Shown here piece after piece: positions 16,538 to 22,614 of a stretch of DNA of 22,614 nucleotides; position 1 is the stretch's first letter; the number at the start of each line of letters is the position of its first letter. The translations under genes and the position numbers were made by a program. Source of the DNA: Bacteroidales bacterium. GTDB lineage: Bacteria > Bacteroidota > Bacteroidia > Bacteroidales > ML635J-15. Under the pieces are notes generated by a model. The model worked only from the letters and a program-made list of their open reading frames with translations, did no database searches and had not been told where the DNA came from. The stretch spans positions 1 to 22,614 of the forward strand of contig JAQVPT010000017.1 of NCBI GenBank assembly GCA_028701945.1, in the 5' to 3' direction.

Positions 16538-18253
16538 ATGAAAAACATAAAAAACAAATATTTGCTGGTCCCCTTATTTGTATTAATAGGACTCAGTATC
16601 CTTTTTAGTAGTATCAATTACATAGGGAACGAAGGTTTTAATCCTACTGACGAAGGCGTTGTTCTATCACAATCGTGGCGAATTATTAATGGAGAAAATG
16701 CCCATACTGATTTTATTTCTATCAGACCCGTTGCAAGTGCATATTTGCACAGTTTAAATTTCATAATTCCTGGCTCACTAGTCGAAAATGCACGAATATT
16801 TGTATTATTCCAATATTTTATAATTGCTTTAGTGATGAGTATCATGAGTTTTCGAGCACTAGAACGAGTTAATAAAAAGAATTATCATTTTACATATCTG
16901 TTTTCGTTACTAATTGCAGGAATTACCTTAACGATATTAAATTACAACCTTTATTCATGGACAACAATAGATGCGATATTTTGGTCAGTTATCGCTCTGC
17001 CATTAATCTTTTCGAAAAACAAATGGAAAATTGCAGCAGGTTTATTTTTCACGGCAATTGCTGCTTTGTCGAGACAAACATTTGCTGTTATAACCATAGC
17101 AGGTTTCTTATATATTCTTTACCAAAATCGTCGTGAGTTTATGAAGTTCACACCAGTTTTTATTATTGGTGTACTCCCATTTATAGCTTATCTTATTATG
17201 TTATTAGCATCTGGAGGATTTTCTGAATTTATCAGCCAAATGACAGGTCGCAACGAGTTTTTTCAAACTGCTATATTACAATTCGCTAAAAAGTTTGCTT
17301 TCGGAATTACATCAGCACTAAATATTGCTTGCGTTTTTATTTGTGCATTATTATATTTTAAAAGAAAGTCGGGGTTTGAAAAAATGTTTATAGATAAAGG
17401 CTACCACGCTTTAATTTCGGTTATATTCCTATTTTTCACAATTGCGATTATAATAAGACATTTTATGCTTAATGAAATTGATATTTACAACTTGCCTTTC
17501 GACTTGTTCTTTATGTCTGTATCTTTTACGATTTTTCATTATTTGATAAATCCTGAACATCTCGCTTTAAGAAAAATATCTGTAGCAGCTTTAATTATTG
17601 CGTGGACATCTTCAATTTCTCTTGGAGATAATTCACCAGTTTTTGCTACTGGGATACTTTTCATTTCACTAACAGTTTTGTGCTTTGATGTCATTTTATC
17701 ATATCCATCAACATTTTTAAAACCAGCGACAAATAAATATTTATTAGTTGTACTATCTGCTGTTGTTTTTGGATTCGGCTTATACAGTCAACCACGAGTC
17801 AATTACAGAGACACCGATTCCGTAGAATTTGTTGCAGGATTAAGCCTTTCGTCAAAAGAATTTGGAGATATAAGAGCAAATCGTCATGTTGTTGCGTATT
17901 ACAACGAGTTGTCAGATGTATTTTATGGATTAGATAATTCAATGAACAATACCGTTGTCTTTCCACACAACGCTATGTTTTACGCAGCCATGAAAACTAA
18001 AAATCCAGCTCCAATAGACTGGATGTCAGCAAACGAATATATTGGTCAAGAAAGTAGAATTATCAGAGATTTGAATAATATGATAAACACTCAAACAACA
18101 TATTTCATAGTTGATAAAATTGACATTAGAGAAATACAAAAAGGAATAAAACCTCGTAACTATTCTAAAGACATTGTTTATGATTTTATAATAGCGAATT
18201 GTAAAGAATTAGATATAGATTCAGATTTCTTTACTGTATATATATCCAAATAA
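16538..18253 (+). CDS. GT-C-like polytopic membrane glycosyltransferase
   Basis: 571 residues from the ATG at 16538; a longer in-frame reading from 16442 lies inside mqnE and upstream of the promoter. About ten to twelve hydrophobic segments span residues 8 to about 435, followed by a soluble C-terminal domain of about 135 residues, expected outside the membrane. The first large loop contains NPTDEGVVLSQSWRIINGE (Asp38-Glu39) and HTDFISIRP (Asp58), matching the acidic motifs and DEG..L...WRI..GE..Y.DF pattern of the PMT/ArnT-like GT-C superfamily, which transfer sugars from polyprenyl-phosphate carriers. Donor and acceptor are unknown. Monocistronic, ending in a terminator shared with serC. 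Confidence 0.72.
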   Translation: MKNIKNKYLLVPLFVLIGLSILFSSINYIGNEGFNPTDEGVVLSQSWRIINGENAHTDFISIRPVASAYLHSLNFIIPGSLVENARIFVLFQYFIIALVMSIMSFRALERVNKKNYHFTYLFSLLIAGITLTILNYNLYSWTTIDAIFWSVIALPLIFSKNKWKIAAGLFFTAIAALSRQTFAVITIAGFLYILYQNRREFMKFTPVFIIGVLPFIAYLIMLLASGGFSEFISQMTGRNEFFQTAILQFAKKFAFGITSALNIACVFICALLYFKRKSGFEKMFIDKGYHALISVIFLFFTIAIIIRHFMLNEIDIYNLPFDLFFMSVSFTIFHYLINPEHLALRKISVAALIIAWTSSISLGDNSPVFATGILFISLTVLCFDVILSYPSTFLKPATNKYLLVVLSAVVFGFGLYSQPRVNYRDTDSVEFVAGLSLSSKEFGDIRANRHVVAYYNELSDVFYGLDNSMNNTVVFPHNAMFYAAMKTKNPAPIDWMSANEYIGQESRIIRDLNNMINTQTTYFIVDKIDIREIQKGIKPRNYSKDIVYDFIIANCKELDIDSDFFTVYISK

Positions 18254-18280
18254 AAAACGCTCCTAAAAAAGGAGCGTTTA
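18252..18280. terminator. Shared terminator between the GT-C-like gene and serC
   Basis: AAACGCTCCT (18255-18264) and its complement (18270-18279) make a 10-bp stem with a five-A loop. Six A on the left give a good U-run for the minus strand (serC), while only TTT follows on the plus strand, so it should work better for serC. Confidence 0.82.
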
Positions 18281-18319
18281 ATGCTTTAAAGGATTGTCAA
18301 ACCCTAATTTAACCAATTA

Positions 18320-19390
18320 TTATGCGTGTTTTTCTTCAAATTCTTTCATTACACTAACAAGAGCTTTAACATCATCCATTGTACATGCGTTATAAGTAGA
18401 AGCTCTAAAACCGCCAACTGATCTGTGTCCTTTAAGTCCAACACAATTTTTACTACCTGCAAAAGCAATAAATTCAGCTTCTAGTTCTTTATATTTATCT
18501 TCAAATACAAAAACGATATTCATTCTAGATCTATCTTCTTTAACAACAGGTGATTTAAACATTTTGCTAGCATCGATAGTATCATACATCATTTTTGCTC
18601 TTTCGTCAGCAAGTTTGTTCATTGCAACCATACCGCCCATTTCTTTTACCCAAAGAAGAGTTTCGCGGATAGCAAAAATATTAATAACTGGAGGAGTATT
18701 ATACATAGAACCACCATCAATATGAGTGCTATATTTTAACATTGCAGGTATTGGTCTATCAACAACTTTACTTAGATAATCGTTATTAATAATTACAAAT
18801 GTAGCACCTGCTGGACCCATGTTTTTTTGAGCACCACCATATACCATAACATATTTTGAAAAATCAACAGGACGACTTAAAATATCTGAAGACATATCTG
18901 CAATTAGCGGAGCATCAAAAGACCAATCTTCGAATATCTCTGTTCCACGAATAGTATTATTTGTTGTAATATGAACATAATCCACATCTGAAGGCACTTT
19001 AAAGTCTTTAGGAATATATGTAAAGCCTTTATCTTTTGAACTTACTACAACAGTTTCTCCCCACAGTTTAGCTTCGGCAATAGCTTTTGTTGACCATGTT
19101 CCAGTATCAAGATAAAAAGCTTTCTTTTTCATAAAGTTATAAGGGATCATGCAAAATTGCAAACTAGCACCACCTCCTAAAAACAATACTGAATAATTCT
19201 CAGGTATATTGAGAACCTCTTTCATCAATTCAACTGTGTTATCCATAACAGCTTGAAAATCTTTTCCGCGGTGCGAAACCTCAAAAATTGATTGTCCACT
19301 GTTATTAAACTCTAAAATTGCTTTTGAGGTATTCTCTAAAGTTCTGTCCGATAATTTGCAAGGACCTGCATTAAAAATGTGCTTTCTCAT
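18320..19390 (-). CDS. serC: Phosphoserine aminotransferase
   Basis: 356 residues, full length. It transfers an amino group from glutamate to 3-phosphohydroxypyruvate, giving phosphoserine (serine synthesis); it may also act in PLP synthesis. Family signatures: FNAGPCKLSDRTLE at the N-terminus, EVSHRGKDF (37-45), LGGGASLQFCMIPYN, NNTIRGTEI (144-152), DMSSDILSRP (165-174), and the PLP lysine Lys189 in YGGAQKNMGPAG. The C-terminal GHRSVGGFRASTYNA carries substrate-binding residues. No serA or serB is nearby. The next upstream minus-strand gene is 239 bases away; a weak -7 element (TACATTTG) is closer, so it probably has its own promoter. Confidence 0.97.
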   Translation of the reverse strand: MRKHIFNAGPCKLSDRTLENTSKAILEFNNSGQSIFEVSHRGKDFQAVMDNTVELMKEVLNIPENYSVLFLGGGASLQFCMIPYNFMKKKAFYLDTGTWSTKAIAEAKLWGETVVVSSKDKGFTYIPKDFKVPSDVDYVHITTNNTIRGTEIFEDWSFDAPLIADMSSDILSRPVDFSKYVMVYGGAQKNMGPAGATFVIINNDYLSKVVDRPIPAMLKYSTHIDGGSMYNTPPVINIFAIRETLLWVKEMGGMVAMNKLADERAKMMYDTIDASKMFKSPVVKEDRSRMNIVFVFEDKYKELEAEFIAFAGSKNCVGLKGHRSVGGFRASTYNACTMDDVKALVSVMKEFEEKHA

Positions 19391-19430
19391 AATCTGTGTT
19401 TTTATATTATTAAACCTATTTCTTAAATAA

Positions 19431-19438
19431 CAAATGTA
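19431..19438 (-). promoter_or_regulatory. Probable -7 element of serC
   Basis: TACATTTG on the minus strand (19438-19431), about 40 bases before the start codon. The -33 region is weak. Confidence 0.45.
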
Positions 19439-19530
19439 GTAAACATTTTTTGAAACTAATTATTTTCTTTTATGTTCTACATCACTAAAGTTTGTAAAAA
19501 AGTTCACTAATCTAATAGTCTAATAAAAAT

Positions 19531-19603
19531 GTGATTATGTGATACTGTATCCTCAAATTAGCGCATCCTTCAATCTGTTCTTCACTTCTCTTGTTCTCTT
19601 GTT
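19531..19603. repeat. Intergenic region with short repeats, partly shared with 21039-21051
   Basis: GTGATTATGTGAT at 19531-19543 is the exact reverse complement of 21039-21051. A pyrimidine-rich stretch contains CTCTTGTT twice in tandem (19588-19603). The rest of the 19391-19629 gap shows no gene. Confidence 0.4.
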
Positions 19604-19629
19604 ATTTTCTATTTACTGCGTCTTACTGA

Positions 19630-20022
19630 TTAATTAAGGCAAATTGCATCAGCGTCTATTTTAACAAGGCTTGTATTTATATTGTTTGATACTGTACCAA
19701 TTTGTTTTGTTTTCATTAGTTTGAGAGAATCAAAAACATCTAATTCATAATCCAAAGAATATATAGGTACGTTTATTAGCTTTTTAAACTCTGACATATA
19801 TTCTTTTCTCATGTTACGCAATACTTTATGATAAAAGCTGTTATCATCTTCCCCTTGGGAGTCGCCTGCAATAATATTAATGTTTGTATTTATAAAGTTT
19901 ACGAATTCAGTAAATTGCTCACTGCTCAATTGCATAAAGAGGCTCTCAAATCTTAGAGTAATCTCTCCGTTGCTTCTGACAGATAATTGTCCGTGAGGAG
20001 TATTGTAAACAAGTTTTTTCAT
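19630..20022 (-). CDS. Conserved-looking hypothetical protein
   Basis: 130 residues; I do not recognise it with confidence. It has no signal peptide or membrane segment, so it should be cytosolic. The first 45 residues (GQLSVRSNGEITLRFESLFMQLSSEQFTEFVNFI) look like a small beta-sheet followed by a helix, a shape seen in several short Bacteroidota DUF proteins. The middle is helical (FYHKVLRNMRKEYMSEFKKLI), and the C-terminal part (YELDVFDSLKLMKTKQIG) is strand-rich. Codon usage and composition match the neighbours. It stands alone: 239 bases to serC on one side and a divergent gap of 197 bases to tsaB on the other. No clear promoter was found. Confidence 0.6.
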   Translation of the reverse strand: MKKLVYNTPHGQLSVRSNGEITLRFESLFMQLSSEQFTEFVNFINTNINIIAGDSQGEDDNSFYHKVLRNMRKEYMSEFKKLINVPIYSLDYELDVFDSLKLMKTKQIGTVSNNINTSLVKIDADAICLN

Positions 20023-20202
20023 TTTTATTTTTACTTTGTCCTAATTATATCAATTTTAGTACCATGAATTATATATAATAGACAGATATAAAAGCTGAAA
20101 CGTGGCACGCACAACGCAACATTGTTTAATTATTTTGGCAACTACCTATAAATCAGAAGTATAATTATTGATTTATTACTAATGTTATTTTATTCATTTT
20201 AT

Positions 20203-20210
20203 TAAATTTG
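20203..20210 (+). promoter_or_regulatory. -7 element of tsaB
   Basis: TAAATTTG, ending nine bases before the ATG at 20220. A TTG at 20208 that extends the frame by four codons lies inside this element and is rejected as a start. The leader is a few bases at most. The rest of the 20023-20219 gap shows nothing recognisable. Confidence 0.55.
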
Positions 20211-20219
20211 CAAAAAAAT

Positions 20220-20921
20220 ATGGCAATAATTTTAAATATTGAGACTTCGACAGAAATTTGTTCGGTTAGTTTATCGAATAATGGAGAAATTATTGATCTT
20301 ACGATTGATGATCCATCGACACAAGGATTTGTACATGGACAGCATTCCAGAATATTAGCTGTTTTAGTGCAAGATATTTTGGAAAGAAATGCTCTCAAAG
20401 CTAATTCTCTCGACGCAGTTGCTATTAGTGAAGGCCCTGGCTCTTATACTGGCTTAAGAATAGGAGTTAGCACTGCTAAAGGGATTTGTCTTGGAGGTAA
20501 TTTACCGTTAATTGCGATAAACACTTTGTTGATTATGGCAAAAATGGCAAAAGAGACTCAAAAATCAAAATATGATTTTATTATACCGATGATTGATGCA
20601 AGAAGAATGGAAGTCTATTGTTCTGTTTATGACGGTAATATCAATCTTATTACAGAAACAGAAGCAAAAATAATTGATGAAAACTCTTTTAGCGAATATC
20701 GTGGTAAAAAAGTATTATTTTGCGGTAACGGAGCATTAAAATGCGAAGAAACTATCAAATGGGATGGCTTTTGTTTTACCGATGCTACTTATCCTTCTGC
20801 CGAGTTTATGGTAAAAATAGCTGATGATTATTTTAATGAACTACGATTTGTAGATCTCGTTTATTTTGAACCTTTTTATCTTAAAAGCTTCATTGCTACG
20901 ATACCCAAAAAGTTATTATAA
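20220..20921 (+). CDS. tsaB: tRNA threonylcarbamoyladenosine biosynthesis protein TsaB
   Basis: 233 residues. TsaB (YeaZ) dimerises with TsaD and, with TsaE and TsaC, makes the universal t6A modification at position 37 of ANN-decoding tRNAs. The ASKHA-type fold is seen in ILNIETSTEICSVSLS (4-19), the QHSRIL helix, and the diagnostic AISEGPGSYTGLRIG (68-82) followed by STAKGICL. The later MIDARRMEVYCSVYD strand is also typical. The size matches the family. ATG chosen over the upstream TTG because of the overlapping promoter. Single gene; no tsaD or tsaE nearby. Confidence 0.95.
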   Translation: MAIILNIETSTEICSVSLSNNGEIIDLTIDDPSTQGFVHGQHSRILAVLVQDILERNALKANSLDAVAISEGPGSYTGLRIGVSTAKGICLGGNLPLIAINTLLIMAKMAKETQKSKYDFIIPMIDARRMEVYCSVYDGNINLITETEAKIIDENSFSEYRGKKVLFCGNGALKCEETIKWDGFCFTDATYPSAEFMVKIADDYFNELRFVDLVYFEPFYLKSFIATIPKKLL

Positions 20922-21045
20922 AAAAACCATTATTCTTGTCTGATTTAATTTGCCGATTACCGATAGGGTGTCTGAAAAGAGAGATGTAGAAGCGGAGTCG
21001 AACTTTTCGAAGACAACGAAGGCAGTAAACTGCACATCATCACAT

Positions 21046-21092
21046 AATCACTGGATTACAGAATCACAGAATCACTGGATTACAGAATCACA
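21046..21092. repeat. 24-bp tandem repeat, two copies
   Basis: Unit AATCACTGGATTACAGAATC followed by ACAG: copy one 21046-21069, copy two 21070-21092 (23 of 24 bases). Within each unit AATCAC occurs twice. The repeat runs into the 3' end of the patatin gene and supplies its TGA stop. The preceding bases 20941-21045 hold no gene. Confidence 0.8.
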
Positions 21093-21849
21093 ATTTTAAT
21101 TCTTTCAGATTCATTTTTTTTACGTGTTTATAACCTATTTCAAACATTTCGTCGCTGTGTTTCGTTTCAAGCATATTGTATTTAACTATATTTTTAGGCT
21201 CTATATAAGTGTGGCATTTACTTTTGCTATACCTTATATTACTGTTAAGGCTAATTTGAAATGTTCTGACCGCCACATGAAATAAATGGTCAACTTTTGC
21301 AATTTCTTCGTAAGGTGATATATTAACACCAATAATTTTTTCGCATCTTCTAACTAATGGTCTTATTGGCAAATTATCAACAAGTCCACCATCGACATAA
21401 TATGTATCATTGATTTTAGTTGGTGAAATTAGAACTGGAATAGAGCAAGATGCTTGTATTATAACATGTAAAGGGCCTGTGCTTACATACTCTGGTTTTC
21501 CGTTGTTAAAGTTTGTTATGCAAATAAAAAGCGGGGTTTTTAATTCCTCGAATGTTTTCTGGGGGATTATTTTTTCAAGTTTTTTTCTAAGGTTGTCAAA
21601 TGTAAAAAGGCCATCTTTTGGTAGGTGTATGCTTGTGAAATTTGTAAATTTTGTTTTTTTCATTTGTTTATAAATCTCCATGGGTTTCATTCCAGAAGCA
21701 TACAGTGCTCCGACAATAGAGCCAGCACTGGTTCCAGAAATCACATCAGGGTATATTCCTTTTTCGTTTAATGCCTCCAAGACACCGAGATGTGCAAAAC
21801 CTCTTGAGCCTCCGCCACCTAAGGCAATTCCTATATTGTATTTTTTCAT
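21088..21849 (-). CDS. Patatin-like phospholipase (RssA/YlbK type)
   Basis: 253 residues. Serine lipid acyl hydrolase with a Ser-Asp dyad: the oxyanion-hole GGGGSRG (11-17), nucleophile Ser41 in GTSAG (39-43), and Asp153 in DGG (153-155) are all present, so it should be active. HLGVLEALNEKGI and LVDNLPIRPL are family-typical. No signal peptide or POTRA/barrel part, so this is the small cytoplasmic or inner-membrane-associated RssA-like form, not the secreted PlpD type; substrates are probably phospholipids or lysophospholipids. The C-terminus ends at a TGA inside a tandem repeat. Divergent from the ClC gene. Confidence 0.93.
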   Translation of the reverse strand: MKKYNIGIALGGGGSRGFAHLGVLEALNEKGIYPDVISGTSAGSIVGALYASGMKPMEIYKQMKKTKFTNFTSIHLPKDGLFTFDNLRKKLEKIIPQKTFEELKTPLFICITNFNNGKPEYVSTGPLHVIIQASCSIPVLISPTKINDTYYVDGGLVDNLPIRPLVRRCEKIIGVNISPYEEIAKVDHLFHVAVRTFQISLNSNIRYSKSKCHTYIEPKNIVKYNMLETKHSDEMFEIGYKHVKKMNLKELKL

Positions 21850-21873
21850 TTAATTTTTCATTTAATTAATGGT

Positions 21874-21881
21874 CAAAAATA
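21874..21881 (-). promoter_or_regulatory. Probable -7 element of the patatin gene
   Basis: TATTTTTG on the minus strand (21881-21874), about 25 bases before the start codon; a TTG 13 bases upstream is a weak -33. Confidence 0.45.
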
Positions 21882-21927
21882 CAAAATTAATGAACAACTT
21901 GATTTTTATCACCATCATAAGTTTTCA

Positions 21928-21959
21928 GGATTGCGAAAAAAACATCATCTTTGCAATCC
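21928..21959 (+). promoter_or_regulatory. Inverted repeat around a -7-like element upstream of the ClC gene
   Basis: GGATTGC (21928-21934) and GCAATCC (21953-21959) are perfect complements 18 bases apart. CATCTTTG (21946-21953), a near match to TAnnTTTG, abuts the right arm. It may be an operator or a leader hairpin; the ClC start is at 21972. Confidence 0.4.
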
Positions 21960-21971
21960 AAAATTTCATCT

Positions 21972-22614
21972 ATGAACTTTAAACGAATACAAAAAAGATT
22001 TTTAATCTGGCGTATGAAACATATAAGTGATAAAAACTTCATGTTAATACTTGCTGTAGTTGTTGGAGTTGCTGTTGGATTTGCAGCAGTTTTGATGAAA
22101 AATACGGTACATTTGGTTAGAGAATTAGCCGTTACTATTATTGATAGGTATTCATTTAGTTATTTGTACATTATCTTTCCTGCTTTAGGAATACTATTGA
22201 CAGTGTTGTTTGTGAAATATGTCGTCAAAAAGAAATTAGGTCATGGTATCCCTATGGTTTTATACAATATGTCTCGAAATCAGGGTAAGATTGAAAAACA
22301 TAATATGTGGTCGCGAATTGTAGGAAGTTCTTTAACTGTCGGTTTTGGAGGGTCTGTCGGTTTGGAGGGTCCCATTGTTGCCACAGGTGCGGCCATAGGT
22401 AGTAATATTGGGCGTTTGTTTAATTTGAGTTATCGACAAGTGATTTTACTTATTGGCTGTGCATGTACTGGTGCAATTGCTGCAATTTTTAAAGCTCCTG
22501 TCGCTGCTATTATTTTTACATTGGAGGTTATTATGCTTGATTTGACAATGTCATCTTTACTTCCGCTCTTACTCGCATCATTGTCTGCTGCATTAACATC
22601 ATATTTGTTTATGG
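21972..22614 (+). CDS. ClC-family chloride channel/transporter (3' partial)
   Basis: 214 complete codons from the ATG at 21972; the frame is open to the window end. ClC proteins are dimeric membrane proteins, either Cl- channels or Cl-/H+ antiporters. Landmarks: helix B-like LILAVVVGVAVGFAAVLMKN, GHGIP (90-94) in the place of the GSGIP filter motif, and GGSVGLEGP (126-134), where Glu132 corresponds to the gating glutamate. GCACTGAIAAIFKAPVAAIIFTLEV follows as the helix F/G region. About half of the membrane domain is seen; C-terminal CBS or TrkA_C domains may follow outside the window. Divergent from the patatin gene. Confidence 0.92.
   Translation, partial: MNFKRIQKRFLIWRMKHISDKNFMLILAVVVGVAVGFAAVLMKNTVHLVRELAVTIIDRYSFSYLYIIFPALGILLTVLFVKYVVKKKLGHGIPMVLYNMSRNQGKIEKHNMWSRIVGSSLTVGFGGSVGLEGPIVATGAAIGSNIGRLFNLSYRQVILLIGCACTGAIAAIFKAPVAAIIFTLEVIMLDLTMSSLLPLLLASLSAALTSYLFM

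Noticed and set aside
20985..21035. Possible tRNA or structured RNA suggested by GAGTCGAAC
   Set aside because: No acceptor stem, D-arm or anticodon arm could be drawn; only a four-base hairpin (GCAG TAAA CTGC) is present.
21046..21092. CRISPR array
   Set aside because: Only two directly abutting copies of a 24-base unit with no spacers.
1..22614. Mobile element or prophage
   Set aside because: No transposase, integrase or phage gene, and no long terminal repeats; composition is uniform apart from the short intergenic segment near 20990.

Overview
The window comes from a low-GC member of the phylum Bacteroidota, probably near the Bacteroidales/Marinilabiliales. The evidence is two cargo proteins with type IX secretion (T9SS) C-terminal domains (one type A, one type B/CHU), a DUF2851 protein, a SusE-like style of lipoprotein and porin gene pairing, many promoters with the Bacteroidota -7 element TAnnTTTG, and almost no Shine-Dalgarno sequences. 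No rRNA, tRNA, CRISPR array, insertion sequence or phage gene was found. No gene-free stretch exceeds 300 bases.

Layout. 1-2370: the 3' part of a large secreted T9SS type A protein, closed by a strong terminator. 2394-4150: a compact three-gene exosortase module. It consists of an 81-residue protein ending in a PID-CTERM-like sorting signal, a 210-residue exosortase-family transpeptidase with its Cys/Arg/His triad visible, and a 270-residue polytopic membrane protein whose start overlaps the exosortase stop. 4268-7591: a tightly packed operon mazG - glycosyltransferase 2 - ECF sigma factor - rsmG, preceded by a leader that can fold into nested hairpins. 7714-7998: rpmH with its own promoter and terminator. 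8034-9500: an outer-membrane beta-barrel protein and a lipoprotein, ending in a bidirectional terminator shared with the convergent hemolysin III/PAQR gene. 10226-11529: DUF2851. 11573-15367: a T9SS type B protein translationally coupled to an exported TPR protein. 15383-18282: mqnE (futalosine menaquinone pathway) diverging from a GT-C-like membrane protein. 18320-20022 (minus): serC and a 130-residue unknown. 20203-21092: tsaB followed by a short repeat-bearing intergenic region. 21088 to the end: a patatin-like phospholipase diverging from a ClC channel that runs off the window.

The most notable system is the exosortase module. A dedicated membrane transpeptidase sits next to what looks like its sole local substrate, which is little more than a signal peptide, a Pro/Gly/Asp-rich linker and the sorting signal. 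It lies directly beside a T9SS cargo gene, so two unrelated C-terminal sorting systems are adjacent. The rest is mostly housekeeping (nucleotide sanitation, rRNA and tRNA modification, ribosomal protein, serine and menaquinone synthesis) mixed with cell-envelope genes.
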